Of a DNA stretch of 64,000 nt, positions 23,483-33,010 are shown in pieces; position 1 is the first letter of the stretch; every line of letters starts with the position of its first letter. This DNA comes from Fontibacillus phaseoli (GTDB lineage: Bacteria > Bacillota > Bacilli > Paenibacillales > Paenibacillaceae), in contig NZ_QPJW01000010.1 of the NCBI RefSeq assembly GCF_003337355.1, forward strand, positions 96,435 through 160,434, read 5' to 3'. Made by a program: the position numbers and the translations under genes. The notes under the pieces are model-generated. The model worked only from the letters and a program-made list of their open reading frames with translations. It did no database searches and was not told where the DNA came from.

Positions 23483-25645
23483 ATGAAATCCATATTCTCC
23501 ATCTATGCAAAAGATCTGCGCGGCATTGTGACGAACTGGGCAACTGCGGTGATCATTGGAGGATTGATTATCCTCCCTTCCCTGTACGCCTGGTTTAACA
23601 TTAAAGCCTCCTGGGATCCTTACGGACAAACGTCCGGGATTCAGGTCGCCGTCGTGAACGAGGATACAGGCACGACTATGCGTGGACAACCATTGCGAAT
23701 CGGTGACGAAATCATCGGTTCGCTGAACCAGAATCATAATATCGGATGGAACTTTCTCGGGGAGAAAAAAGCAATGACCGGTTTGAAGCGGGGGCAATAT
23801 TATGCGGTAATTATCATCCCCTGCAACTTCTCGGCAAGAATAGCATCCGTATTGACGCCTAATCCGGAAAAAGCCGAAATTCTGTATTATGTCAACGAAA
23901 AAATTAATGCGGTTGCTCCCAAAATCACGGCCAAAGGCGCAAGCTCCGTCATCAGCGAAGTGAACCGAAATTTCATCAAAACGGCGAACGGAACGATATT
24001 CAGCATTTTTAATCAAATCGGTCTGGAGCTGAAGCAGGAATTACCGTTAATCCGCAAAATAAAAACCTTGGCTTTCCGGATTCAGGAGCTTTACCCGGAA
24101 ATCAATCAAGCCGCCGGTACCGCGGTGCAAGATTTGCATACGAGCCGGGAAATTCTCGGCAATGTTCAGGCGGAGCTGCCGCATGCTGCGGATTTGGCTG
24201 CAACAGGTCAAGCATGGTCCGGAAAAACCTCTCAGTTTTTGGACGAGAGCGGCAAGGTTCTGGAGGCAGCCTCCCCTGCCGTTGAGGAAACGCTAAGCAC
24301 CATGGCTAACACTGCGGAGGCCGTAGCCCAGTCGACCGGCTTGCTTTTAGCGGCGCTAGATCAGGACGAAGATGTCACCCCGTTCCCCTCCAAGCTATCG
24401 GATAAGCTCGCTCCGATTATAACAACTGTAGCGGATTCAACGGATTCGCTCTCCGCTATGCTGTTGCGTCTGGAAGCCGCTGCTCCAGGGGACAAGCTAG
24501 CCGGAGTGATAACTTCGCTTCATCTGGCCGGGGAGGAATTCAGGCAAATGGCCCAGCTTGTTCAGGACTTCAATAACCAGGCAAAAGAAACCAAAGCCAA
24601 CGCCAAAACCTCGCTTAAAAATCTGAACGATCTGGCCGCATCGTCTGCCCTCCGGCTAGATCGGCTAGCTGGCAGCTATGATACCGAGATCTATCCGGCC
24701 ATACAGTCGGTAGTCGCGAAACTGAAACAGGAAGCGGAACATGCCGGTGATATGCTGAAGAAAGCGGAGTCGGATTTACCCGTCATTGATAAGGTACTTA
24801 CGGACGCCGCGAAAGGATTAACCGTCGCTGTTAGCGGTGCCGAAGATATTGTTAAGGATTTGCCGGCGGCCGAAATAAAACTGAGTGAAGTTACAAACCG
24901 GATCACCTCGCTCGAAAAGGAAGGAAGTCTGGAGGATCTGATCGGTCTGCTCAGCCTGAATTTTTCCGCAGAAAGCGAGTTCTTTGCCGAACCGGTCATA
25001 TTAAAAGAGAACCGGGTATTTCCCCTCCCTAATTACGGGTCGGCGATGTCTCCCTTTTTTACGACATTGTCGGTCTGGGTCGGAGGATTGCTGCTCGTAT
25101 CCATGCTTACCGTCGAAGTTCATGATACTTACAGCGGTATCCGCAGTTACCAGGAATATATCGGACGATTCCTCACCTTTTTAACGCTGGCGCTACTCCA
25201 ATCCGTGTTCACGACCACAGGGGACTTGCTGCTGCTTGGCACATATGCCGCGGATCCGATGCGGTTTGTTATTTACGGCCTGCTATTGGCCGGGGTATTC
25301 ATGCTGATTATCTATACGCTCGTTTCCGTCTTCGGAAACGTGGGCAAAGCAATGGCTATCGTCCTGCTCGTGCTGCAACTGGCTGGATCGGGAGGAACTT
25401 TTCCGATCCAGGTCACCCCGCCTTTTTTCCAGGCGATCTATCCCTTCCTCCCTTTTACGTACGGCATCAGTCTGATGCGCGAAGCGGTCGGAGGCAGTGT
25501 ACGGGATATTGTAACGAGGGATATTATCGCGCTGCTGATCTTTGCCGGATTGGCACTGGCGCTCGGCCTCGGACTGAAGAAAGTCGTTAATAAGGCGGCC
25601 GCCAAGTGGGTGAAAAAAGCCAAATCCGGCCATTTGATCCACTAG
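23483..25645 (+). CDS. YhgE/Pip family membrane protein
   Basis: A 720-residue protein with one N-terminal helix (about 15-33), the Pip-type N-terminal domain (NEDTGTTMRGQPLRIGDEII; PCNFSARIASVLTP), a long extracellular alpha-helical coiled region (about 200-490) and five or six C-terminal helices. YhgE/Pip proteins include the Lactococcus phage-infection protein and factors tied to type VII secretion; they resemble ABC-2 permeases without an ATPase. No ESX genes are nearby. It is monocistronic. Confidence 0.87.
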   Translation: MKSIFSIYAKDLRGIVTNWATAVIIGGLIILPSLYAWFNIKASWDPYGQTSGIQVAVVNEDTGTTMRGQPLRIGDEIIGSLNQNHNIGWNFLGEKKAMTGLKRGQYYAVIIIPCNFSARIASVLTPNPEKAEILYYVNEKINAVAPKITAKGASSVISEVNRNFIKTANGTIFSIFNQIGLELKQELPLIRKIKTLAFRIQELYPEINQAAGTAVQDLHTSREILGNVQAELPHAADLAATGQAWSGKTSQFLDESGKVLEAASPAVEETLSTMANTAEAVAQSTGLLLAALDQDEDVTPFPSKLSDKLAPIITTVADSTDSLSAMLLRLEAAAPGDKLAGVITSLHLAGEEFRQMAQLVQDFNNQAKETKANAKTSLKNLNDLAASSALRLDRLAGSYDTEIYPAIQSVVAKLKQEAEHAGDMLKKAESDLPVIDKVLTDAAKGLTVAVSGAEDIVKDLPAAEIKLSEVTNRITSLEKEGSLEDLIGLLSLNFSAESEFFAEPVILKENRVFPLPNYGSAMSPFFTTLSVWVGGLLLVSMLTVEVHDTYSGIRSYQEYIGRFLTFLTLALLQSVFTTTGDLLLLGTYAADPMRFVIYGLLLAGVFMLIIYTLVSVFGNVGKAMAIVLLVLQLAGSGGTFPIQVTPPFFQAIYPFLPFTYGISLMREAVGGSVRDIVTRDIIALLIFAGLALALGLGLKKVVNKAAAKWVKKAKSGHLIH

Positions 25646-25687
25646 GCGCCCGCCCCTGAAGTCACTTACGAAAAATGATGTTTATGC

Positions 25688-26230
25688 CTATAACCTGCCG
25701 GAAGGATCCTCACGATACGGATCGGCCAACCCGGAAGCATAAATGTCCGAATTCAACGAACGATTTGTACGGAATGTATCATAGACGCTAACGCTACGGT
25801 TATCTTCCTCGACCAGAACGAGAATCTTTCCTTCGTCCAGATAAGACTCGTACGCCTTCGCTTCCTCCTCGGGAATGCCAAGGCCAATCAGACCTCCGGC
25901 CAATCCGCCCGCACCTGCGCCCGCGGCCATGCCGGTCAAAGCGGCCGCAATCGGACCCGCGGCAACGATAGGACCGATTCCCGGAATCGCCAAAGCTCCG
26001 AGGCCTGCCAGCAGACCGGCTACACCGCCCAATACTCCTCCGGTGGTAGCACCTACGGCTACGCCTTCAGGGGCCTTGCTTCCGGTTTCATCCTGAATCG
26101 CTTCCCGGTCGCGCCGGTCGCGGGACAGTACCGAAATTTCTTCCGCCGAAAAGCCCTGTCGCTGAAGCGACTCAATCGCGGCTGTAGCTTCCCTTTCGCT
26201 ATCGAAAACACCGACTATTTTTTTGCTCAT
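25688..26230 (-). CDS. General stress protein 17M-like (YflT family)
   Basis: A 180-residue protein beginning KKIVGVFDSEREATAAIESL, the YflT-type domain, followed by a Gly/Ala-rich hydrophobic hairpin (about 60-125, GGVLGGVAGLLAGLGALAIPG) that may insert in membranes, and a soluble tail. The ATG at 26230 has CAGGAGG; the longer frame to 26284 does not. A consensus sigma-B promoter lies directly upstream, supporting general-stress expression. Biochemical function is unknown. Confidence 0.88.
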   Translation of the reverse strand: MSKKIVGVFDSEREATAAIESLQRQGFSAEEISVLSRDRRDREAIQDETGSKAPEGVAVGATTGGVLGGVAGLLAGLGALAIPGIGPIVAAGPIAAALTGMAAGAGAGGLAGGLIGLGIPEEEAKAYESYLDEGKILVLVEEDNRSVSVYDTFRTNRSLNSDIYASGLADPYREDPSGRL

Positions 26231-26265
26231 AGGGATCAACCTCCTGGTATGTTGGTTTCCCTTTA

Positions 26266-26291
26266 TTACCCGAAGGTCTTTCACCTCAAAC
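26266..26291 (-). promoter_or_regulatory. Sigma-B promoter of the YflT-like gene
   Basis: On the minus strand GTTTGA (26291-26286), 14 bases, GGGTAA (26271-26266), matching the sigma-B consensus GTTTAA-N12/14-GGGTAT. It ends 36 bases before the start codon. Confidence 0.85.
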
Positions 26292-26303
26292 GGAATCTTT
26301 CCG

Positions 26304-28853
26304 TTATTGCCCGTTACCGGGCCGGACGCGTCTGGTTGCTGTCGCCTGCAGGGGGTCCTCCGGCCAATAATGTTTCGGGTAACGCCCTTTCAAGTCTTTC
26401 TTGACTTCAAAATACCCGGACTTCCAGAAGCTGGTTAAGTCTGAGGTCACTTGCACCGGTCTGCTCGCAGGGGACAACAAGTGCAGCGTTACGGGAATCC
26501 TTCCGTATCCGATTACCGGTGTCTGCATCATCCCGAATACTTCCTGTAAACGGACGGAAGCATAAGGGGCTTGCGGCCCGTCATATTGAACCGGAATCTT
26601 CGAACCGCTCGGTACCAGCAAATGGGTCGGTGCCTCTACGTTCAGCTCCTGGGTATGCTGCCAGCCCAACCGGTTTTCCAATATCGTAAAGAGGGATAGT
26701 GATTGCAAATCACTTTTTTTGCGGAACCCGGCAACATAAGCACCGAACCACTCCTCCGCCTCTGCCGATAAAGCTTCATCGGATACATCCGGCCAACGTT
26801 CCTCGTTAAGCCGGCGCAAAAACATGATTCTGGCTTGAAACTGCCTCGACTTGGCATTCCAGGGCAAAATCCGGGCGCCTTGCTCCGCCACTACCCGAAG
26901 CAATGCAGCTTGGACCCTGTCCGGCGATGGATTCGGGTCGGGATGATCTTTCAGCATGATAGCTCCGAAGGACAACGTAATCCGGGCCCGGACCGCCCCT
27001 ACTTGGTCGTCCCATTCGGCCGTCTTCTCCTCCAGCAACTCGTCGCGGTAAAATTCGGTCAGCCAGCTCTCCTCCAGCGGCGCAGCCAGCAGAATCCGCC
27101 CCTCCGTTCCCTCGTCGTCGACATCGGCGATCGCCAAAAACGGTTCCGCGCTCAGCGGCTGCTGGCGGATGAAAGCCGCGCCCCGGCCGCTGCGCAGCAA
27201 ATAGCGGCCGTCCCCCCGGCGCCGCGCGATTCGGTCGGGATAAGCAAACGAGACGAGCAGGCCGCAATACCTCCACCAGTCGCCCGCTCTATCCGATTCG
27301 GAAGCACCTTCCGAGAACTGGGTCTCCAGGCGGCGTTCCCACTGCCGGCTTACGGTGAGCAGGCGCTGAACATCGCCGGGATCTGCTGTCAGTCCGGCGG
27401 CATGATCCCGTGGACCGGATTCCCCGGCCACGGCCATCAATAAGGCGAGGCGGCTGCGCAGGTCGCCGTCGCTTCCAGCGGCCGGGCCTTTGGCGAGGCC
27501 CGGCTCTTCCAGCAGGGCGGCCAGGCGGCAAGCCGCCCGGCCGAGGCCGAGCGGCTGCGCGCGCAGCAGCATGTGCGCGAGCCGCGGATGCAGGCCGAGC
27601 CCGGCCAGGCGCCGGCCGTGCACAGTGATGCGACCGGCAGCGTCCAGCGCGCCGAGCTGCCGCAGCAGTTGCAAGGCCTGCCCGTAAGGCGCGGCCGGCG
27701 GCGCATCGAGCCAGGCCAGCTCGGCCGGCGACTCCGCGCCCCAGGCGGCCAGCTCCAGCGCCAGGGGCGTCAAATCCGCCTCCAGCATTTCCGGAGGCGT
27801 GCTTGGGTCAAGCGCCCGGTCTTCCGCCTCGTTCCAGAGGCGGTAGCATGTCCCGGGCGCCGTGCGACCCGCGCGGCCGCGCCGCTGGTCGGCGGAGTCG
27901 CGTGCGGCGCGAACCGTAACGAGCCGGCTCATGCCGGTGCGCGGCGAGAACAGCGCGGTCCGGCGCAGGCCGCTGTCGATGACGACAGTTACGCCTGACA
28001 CCGTCAGGCTGGTCTCGGCAATCGACGTAGCCAGCACGACCTTGCGCCCGCCTTCCGGCGCCGCTTCGATCGCCAGCTGCTGCCGCTCCTGCGACAGCGC
28101 GCCATACAGCGGCGCGACCGTCACGCCCGCTGGCATCTGTCCGGCGAGCGCCGACTCCACCCGGCGGATCTCCCGGGCGCCGGGCAAGAAGACCAGCACG
28201 CTGCCCTCATGATCGGCCAGCGCCAGGCGCACCGTCCGTACGACCGCCGCTTCCAGCGTCTCCTGCTGCGGACGGCCCACAAATATCGTCTCCACCGGGT
28301 ACATTCTGCCCCGGCTTTGCACGACCGGCGCCTGCCCCAGAAGCTCCGCCACGGCCCCGGCATCCAGGGTGGCGGACATGACGAGCAGGCGCAAATCCTC
28401 GCGCAGCAGCTGCCGGCTTTGAAGCGCCAGCGCCAATCCCAGATCGGCGTGCAGGCTGCGCTCATGAAATTCATCGAAGATCACCAGTCCCGTGCCGATC
28501 AGCGCGGCATCCTGCTGCAGCATCCGGGTCAGGACGCCTTCCGTGACGACGAGAATCCGGGTACGGGCAGACACCCGGCTGTCCGTACGGATCCGGTAAC
28601 CTACCGTCTCCCCTACCCGCTCGCCGAGCTGCTCCGCCATATAAGCGGCAGCGGATCTGGCAGCGAGTCTGCGAGGCTCCAGCATAATCATTTGCTGTCC
28701 CTCCATCCACGGCTCGTTTAGCAGCGATAGCGGCGTCCGCGTCGTTTTCCCCGCCCCGGGCTCCGCGATCAGCACCGCCATTCCCGGGGACCGCAGATGC
28801 TCCCGTAGATCCGGAAGGATTTCATCTATTGGCATCGCAAGTCTATTCATCAT
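26304..28853 (-). CDS. hrpB: ATP-dependent helicase HrpB
   Basis: An 849-residue DExH-box helicase: Walker A AEPGAGKTTRTP (about 33), DEFHER box, SAT motif VMSATLD, QRRGRAGRTAPG motif VI, then the HrpB-specific C-terminal domain with the PVTLHLLSPASRPVQVTSDL segment. HrpB proteins are widespread, but their RNA substrate is not established. Two adjacent ATGs (28853, 28850) follow AAGGAGAG; either may be used. The middle third (about 27.4-28.6 kb) is markedly richer in GC than the surroundings, reflecting Ala/Arg-rich sequence. It lies between two stress or transport genes with no operon partner. Confidence 0.93.
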   Translation of the reverse strand: MMNRLAMPIDEILPDLREHLRSPGMAVLIAEPGAGKTTRTPLSLLNEPWMEGQQMIMLEPRRLAARSAAAYMAEQLGERVGETVGYRIRTDSRVSARTRILVVTEGVLTRMLQQDAALIGTGLVIFDEFHERSLHADLGLALALQSRQLLREDLRLLVMSATLDAGAVAELLGQAPVVQSRGRMYPVETIFVGRPQQETLEAAVVRTVRLALADHEGSVLVFLPGAREIRRVESALAGQMPAGVTVAPLYGALSQERQQLAIEAAPEGGRKVVLATSIAETSLTVSGVTVVIDSGLRRTALFSPRTGMSRLVTVRAARDSADQRRGRAGRTAPGTCYRLWNEAEDRALDPSTPPEMLEADLTPLALELAAWGAESPAELAWLDAPPAAPYGQALQLLRQLGALDAAGRITVHGRRLAGLGLHPRLAHMLLRAQPLGLGRAACRLAALLEEPGLAKGPAAGSDGDLRSRLALLMAVAGESGPRDHAAGLTADPGDVQRLLTVSRQWERRLETQFSEGASESDRAGDWWRYCGLLVSFAYPDRIARRRGDGRYLLRSGRGAAFIRQQPLSAEPFLAIADVDDEGTEGRILLAAPLEESWLTEFYRDELLEEKTAEWDDQVGAVRARITLSFGAIMLKDHPDPNPSPDRVQAALLRVVAEQGARILPWNAKSRQFQARIMFLRRLNEERWPDVSDEALSAEAEEWFGAYVAGFRKKSDLQSLSLFTILENRLGWQHTQELNVEAPTHLLVPSGSKIPVQYDGPQAPYASVRLQEVFGMMQTPVIGYGRIPVTLHLLSPASRPVQVTSDLTSFWKSGYFEVKKDLKGRYPKHYWPEDPLQATATRRVRPGNGQ

Positions 28854-29022
28854 TCTCTCCTTACGAGGTTACACTATTTCTTAAGTTCGTTTCTCGTAGC
28901 ATCAGCTACGGATATTCCATTTTATCACACTCGCGGACAACCGTGTTTGCTTTGAAGCCCGGGGGCCTGTTTTGTATAATTAGGAAAGGTCCGCCGAACA
29001 CCAGGGAGGTATTATCAATTTC

Positions 29023-30351
29023 ATGTTTTTGGACGGAACCCTTTTGAGCTTCCTGCTGGTCATCACACTGGTGGCGCTGACTTCTTTTTTCGTGGTTGCG
29101 GAATATTCCATCCGCAGACTGCGTGCCGGCCGGGTGGACATTCTGCTCCGGGAAGGCCGGAGAGCCGCGGTCCCGTTTGCGAAACTGATGCGGCGGCCCC
29201 AGCAGGCGCTTTCTGCCTGCCAGCTTGGCGTCACGATGACCTCACTGATTCTGGGCTGGCTAGGACAACCGCTGGCAAAACATTTGCTTCAGCCGTTGTT
29301 TCTGCTGGTGAGGCTGCCGGAGAAACTGGAAAGCATTCTTTCTTTTGTCATTGCCTTTCTTGTCATTACTTATTTGCACGTCGTGCTCGGAGCCTTAGTC
29401 CCCCGGATGTTAGCCGCTCAGAAAGGCGAAACCTTCGCGCTCGCGGCATCCCGTCCGTTGCTCTGGTTCGCGACCTTGATGTCGCCCTTAGTCTGGCTGC
29501 TCAACCGGTCTTCCGGCCGGATCGTCTCCTTGCTGGGGCTCCGGGCTCATCTGGAACTGGACGACGCGCATTCGGAAGAAGAATTGCAAGCCCTGCTCAG
29601 CGCAAGCCTGGAGCAAGGGGAGATCAACAGCAGCGAATATAACTATTTGAGCCGGATCTTTGCTTTTGACGAACTATCGGCCAAAGATATCATGGTACCC
29701 CGAACGGACATGGTATGCCTTTACGCCAACAAGTCGCGGGAAGAAAATCTCGAAATTATAAAAGCGGAACAGTACACCCGATTTCCGGTGATCCGCGAAA
29801 ACAAAGATGACATTATCGGAGTTATCAATACGAAACAGCTGTTTTTAATCCATGAAGATGAACCGGACGCTCCCTTGGAATCGCTGGTTCGCCCGGTCAT
29901 GACAGCATCGGAAAACATTTCTTTGACCAGCCTGCTCTCCCGCATGCAAAAAGAACGTTCTCATATCGCCTTGCTGATCGACGAATACGGCGGTACCTCA
30001 GGGATGATTACGATCGAGGATTTGCTGGAGGAAATCGTCGGGGACATCCGTGACGAATTCGATGCCGAAGAAGAGCAGGAAATCATGATCCTCGAAGAGA
30101 ACCATTTCATTGTGGACGGCAAAGTCTCAATATCCCATATCAATGACCTACTGCTTACCGAGTTGGAAGACGACGATACCGACACGATCGGCGGCTGGGT
30201 CTATGGACAAGACATGGATATCGAGGAAGGCACCGTTCTGAATTACGGCGATTTGAGCTTTACCGTGTTGGAACGCGTAGATAGCCGCATCCGAAAGATC
30301 GAAATCGAAAAAGCCGTGGCGGATGACGCAGAAAATATTGAAGGAATTTGA
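29023..30351 (+). CDS. CNNM/CorB family transporter (hemolysin-C-like, CBS domains)
   Basis: A 442-residue protein with a DUF21 membrane domain of three or four helices (1-190), two CBS domains (about 210-335; VPRTDMVCLY, DEYGGTSGMITIEDLLEEIVG) and a C-terminal CorC/HlyC domain (about 345-430). The family exports magnesium or cobalt; earlier databases called it hemolysin-like. The ribosome site GGGAGG is 13 bases from the ATG, a little far. Its stop is followed closely by gluQ, suggesting co-transcription. Confidence 0.92.
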   Translation: MFLDGTLLSFLLVITLVALTSFFVVAEYSIRRLRAGRVDILLREGRRAAVPFAKLMRRPQQALSACQLGVTMTSLILGWLGQPLAKHLLQPLFLLVRLPEKLESILSFVIAFLVITYLHVVLGALVPRMLAAQKGETFALAASRPLLWFATLMSPLVWLLNRSSGRIVSLLGLRAHLELDDAHSEEELQALLSASLEQGEINSSEYNYLSRIFAFDELSAKDIMVPRTDMVCLYANKSREENLEIIKAEQYTRFPVIRENKDDIIGVINTKQLFLIHEDEPDAPLESLVRPVMTASENISLTSLLSRMQKERSHIALLIDEYGGTSGMITIEDLLEEIVGDIRDEFDAEEEQEIMILEENHFIVDGKVSISHINDLLLTELEDDDTDTIGGWVYGQDMDIEEGTVLNYGDLSFTVLERVDSRIRKIEIEKAVADDAENIEGI

Positions 30352-30365
30352 AGGAAGTGAAGCCC

Positions 30366-31331
30366 ATGAGACGAGGCCGTTTTGCACCTACGCCATCCGG
30401 CCATATGCACCTGGGAAACGCAAAAATCGCGTTGTTGTCCTGGCTGGAAATGCGGGCGGCAGGCGGAATTTTTATGATACGCATCGAAGATATCGATATT
30501 CAGCGATCCAGGCCGGAAATTACGGAATGCATTCTGGAAGACCTGCGCTGGCTCGGACTGGATTGGGACGAAGGGCCTGGCGCGGATGACGACTCCGGCC
30601 CTTATTGGCAAAGCCAGCGCCTCGATTACTATAAGGAGGCTCTATCCCGGCTGCAGGATACGGGAAGACTATATCCCTGTTACTGCAGCAGAGCCGAATT
30701 GCTGGCCGTGGCCGGCGCCCCGCACGGTCTTTCCTCCGAAGGCGCGCCTTATCCCGGAACATGCCGAGGGCTGAGCCCCGCTGAGCAGACGGAACGGGCG
30801 GCGCGCAAAACGCCGTCGCTCCGGTTTGCGATGGGGACGGAGCCCGTCCGCTTTCACGACGGCATCGCCGGGCCGCAGACCTTCCCGCCCGGTAGCGGCG
30901 GCGATTTCGTCGTGCGGCGCGCAGACGGCTTGTACTCGTACCAGCTCGCCGTCACGGTAGACGATGCCCTGATGGGCATCACCGATGTGCTGCGTGGCGG
31001 CGATCTGCTGGATTCAACGCCGCGCCAGCTTGAACTTTACGCCGCGCTTGGATTTAAGCCCCCGGCCTTTACCCATGCGCCGCTGCTCCTTGGCGAGGAC
31101 GGCCGACGGTTGGCTAAGCGGCACGGCGATCTGGGCATCACCAGCTTGCGCGCCGCCGGAAGCAAGCCGGAAGCGGTGATCGGATGGCTGGCCTATATAA
31201 GCGGCCTGATAGACCGGTTCGAGCCGCTCACCGCACAGGAATTAATCCCTTGTTTCTCTTTAGACAGGGTGTCCAAACAAAACTTTATACTGCATCCGGA
31301 AATCTTGAACCAGCTTATCTCCTTACAATGA
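30366..31331 (+). CDS. gluQ: Glutamyl-Q tRNA(Asp) synthetase
   Basis: A 321-residue enzyme, about the catalytic domain of glutamyl-tRNA synthetase without the anticodon-binding part. It activates glutamate and attaches it to queuosine 34 of tRNA(Asp). Seen are RGRFAPTPSGHMHLGN (HIGH motif), zinc-site Cys residues (CYCS and GTCRG), the insertion GDFVVRRADGLYSYQLAVTVDDA and the KMSKS equivalent LAKRHGD. I use the ATG at 30366; an in-frame TTG at 30348 overlaps the upstream gene and lengthens the conserved N-terminus. Confidence 0.95.
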   Translation: MRRGRFAPTPSGHMHLGNAKIALLSWLEMRAAGGIFMIRIEDIDIQRSRPEITECILEDLRWLGLDWDEGPGADDDSGPYWQSQRLDYYKEALSRLQDTGRLYPCYCSRAELLAVAGAPHGLSSEGAPYPGTCRGLSPAEQTERAARKTPSLRFAMGTEPVRFHDGIAGPQTFPPGSGGDFVVRRADGLYSYQLAVTVDDALMGITDVLRGGDLLDSTPRQLELYAALGFKPPAFTHAPLLLGEDGRRLAKRHGDLGITSLRAAGSKPEAVIGWLAYISGLIDRFEPLTAQELIPCFSLDRVSKQNFILHPEILNQLISLQ

Positions 31332-31390
31332 ACCACGATGTTATTTTCTGCGTAAACCAAGCACTCAAATATTACATTTTACGTCAAAAT

Positions 31391-31440
31391 AAAAACCGGC
31401 TTCCCTTTGTCATTAAGTTTCCATAGGAAAGCCGGTTTTC
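31391..31440. terminator. Bidirectional terminator between gluQ and the SDR gene
   Basis: AAAACCGGCTT and AAGCCGGTTTT form a long stem with A-rich and T-rich flanks, so it can serve both converging genes. Confidence 0.87.
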
Positions 31441-31462
31441 TGTGATGTTTTTGCCGTTCGCC

Positions 31463-32269
31463 TTACAAGAGCGACTCGGCACCGTCGATGACGATGCGCG
31501 CGCCAGTTACATGAATGGATTCGTCCGAAGCAAGGAAGGCAACCAAATCCGCGACATTTTCAGGTTGGCCCGGTCCGTCCGCGAGCGGCTGCGCTCCTTC
31601 GGGATATTCCACCGGGATAATAATCTCCTCCAGTTCTTCGCTGATTTCCGAGGTGGAATCGATGTTGGTGGCAATGGCTCCGGGGCAAATCGCATTGACC
31701 CGAATTTTGTACTTGGCCAGCTCAAGCGCCGTCATTTTGGTAAAAGCGACCTGGCCGGCTTTCGTCGTACTGTAAGCCGACATGCCGAATCCGGCAAACC
31801 GGTCGTTCCCGTTGATCGAACTCGTAATGATGATGCTGCCGCCCCCCTGCTTTTTCAAATAAGGCACGGTATATTTGACGGTCAGGAATGTTCCGTTTAA
31901 ATTGATGCGCAGCGTTTTTTCCCAATCTTCAAAACTCATTTCGTCCACCGGGGCCAACGATCCGTTGATTCCCGCATTCGCGAAAACGATATCGATGCCG
32001 CCGAACACTTTGGCCGCATCATGGACCGCCTTCTCCATCCGTTCCGGATCGGAGACGTCCACGTCAAAAGCGCGCGAGATACCGCGGTAAATGTTGTTGA
32101 TCTGGTGTTCCGTGCTGCGGGTGCGGTCATTCATCAGATCAAAGAGTGCGACCTTGGCCCCTTCTTTTGCCAGCCTGATCGCAGTCGCCTTGCCGATTCC
32201 GGAGCCCGCTCCGGTTACGATCGCTGTCTTGCCCTGAAACCGCTGACGATTACTTTGATTCTCAGCCAT
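31463..32269 (-). CDS. Short-chain dehydrogenase/reductase
   Basis: A 268-residue NAD(P)-dependent oxidoreductase: coenzyme motif TGAGSGIGKA (about 16-25), NAG at FANAGINGS, catalytic Ser in ITSSINGNDR and YSTTK as the YxxxK pair. The C-terminal tail HVTGARIVIDGAESL is standard. It resembles glucose 1-dehydrogenase or 3-oxoacyl reductase relatives, but the substrate cannot be told. The ATG at 32269 has GGAG eleven bases upstream; eight more codons are open beyond it. It is monocistronic. Confidence 0.9.
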   Translation of the reverse strand: MAENQSNRQRFQGKTAIVTGAGSGIGKATAIRLAKEGAKVALFDLMNDRTRSTEHQINNIYRGISRAFDVDVSDPERMEKAVHDAAKVFGGIDIVFANAGINGSLAPVDEMSFEDWEKTLRINLNGTFLTVKYTVPYLKKQGGGSIIITSSINGNDRFAGFGMSAYSTTKAGQVAFTKMTALELAKYKIRVNAICPGAIATNIDSTSEISEELEEIIIPVEYPEGAQPLADGPGQPENVADLVAFLASDESIHVTGARIVIDGAESLL

Positions 32270-32371
32270 GATGCCACACGCTCCTATTTTCATGAATTGG
32301 GTTAAAGACTTATGTCAAGTACCTGTCTCAAGATTACCCAAAAAGAGGTGCGGTTTAATCATTTGCTAAGC

Positions 32372-33010
32372 TTACAAATCCTTTTTCCTGAAAATGGAGA
32401 CGGAAATCAGATAAGAAATGACCAGCGCCAAAACGGTTGCACTCGCAAGGAGCGCCCCGGAAGCCAAAGCATGAGAGGAAAGCCAACCGAGCGGCGCGGC
32501 CATGTCATCGCTGCTTAACAAAGCGGTCACCGCTCCGTTTCCGACCATGATAATCAACATCATAGCAATATTCAGGAACTGGGTGCCCCTGACGCCGAGC
32601 CAGTAATACAGCGGCAAATACAAGGAGATAAACAAGATCATCGAGATCAGCGTACCGAGTACAAAGGGGAGATCGATTCGCACCGTTCCGAAATCGATCA
32701 TATCTGTGGCCACATTCAGGATTATGCAGATAGCAATTGACGAGACGAGAAAAATAAGTGAGGATGCATACTTCGACAATACAAGATAACTGCGTTTTAC
32801 CGGAAGCGTGACCAGAAACTGCTGGTTTGGCAGTCTCGCATCGGATCCGATCCCCAGAATCAACACCAATCCCGGGAGCAAGCCGTAAAGGAGCGTCGAA
32901 TTATTGCTTTGAATAAAGCCTGAAAATACGAAGGCATAAATCAAAACCAGCCACATGTAACGATAAACCAGCATTATATCTTTGCGGATCAAACATATCA
33001 TTCTAGGCAC
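32372..33010 (-). CDS. ABC-2 type permease of a YtrABC-like transporter
   Basis: A 212-residue protein with six hydrophobic helices and short loops. I choose the GTG at 33010: it has GGGAGG eight bases upstream and overlaps the ATPase stop by eight bases; an ATG three codons later is the alternative. It forms the membrane half of a small ABC transporter with the ATPase encoded immediately upstream. Related permeases take part in bacitracin or cell-wall-antibiotic responses; the cargo is unknown. Confidence 0.85.
   Translation of the reverse strand: MPRMICLIRKDIMLVYRYMWLVLIYAFVFSGFIQSNNSTLLYGLLPGLVLILGIGSDARLPNQQFLVTLPVKRSYLVLSKYASSLIFLVSSIAICIILNVATDMIDFGTVRIDLPFVLGTLISMILFISLYLPLYYWLGVRGTQFLNIAMMLIIMVGNGAVTALLSSDDMAAPLGWLSSHALASGALLASATVLALVISYLISVSIFRKKDL

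Noticed and set aside
26304..28853. Many long frames on both strands inside hrpB and the local GC rise
   Set aside because: They are shadows produced by GC-rich codons in an Ala/Arg-rich protein. The single hrpB frame carries every helicase motif, and a GC rise within one gene is not evidence of transfer.
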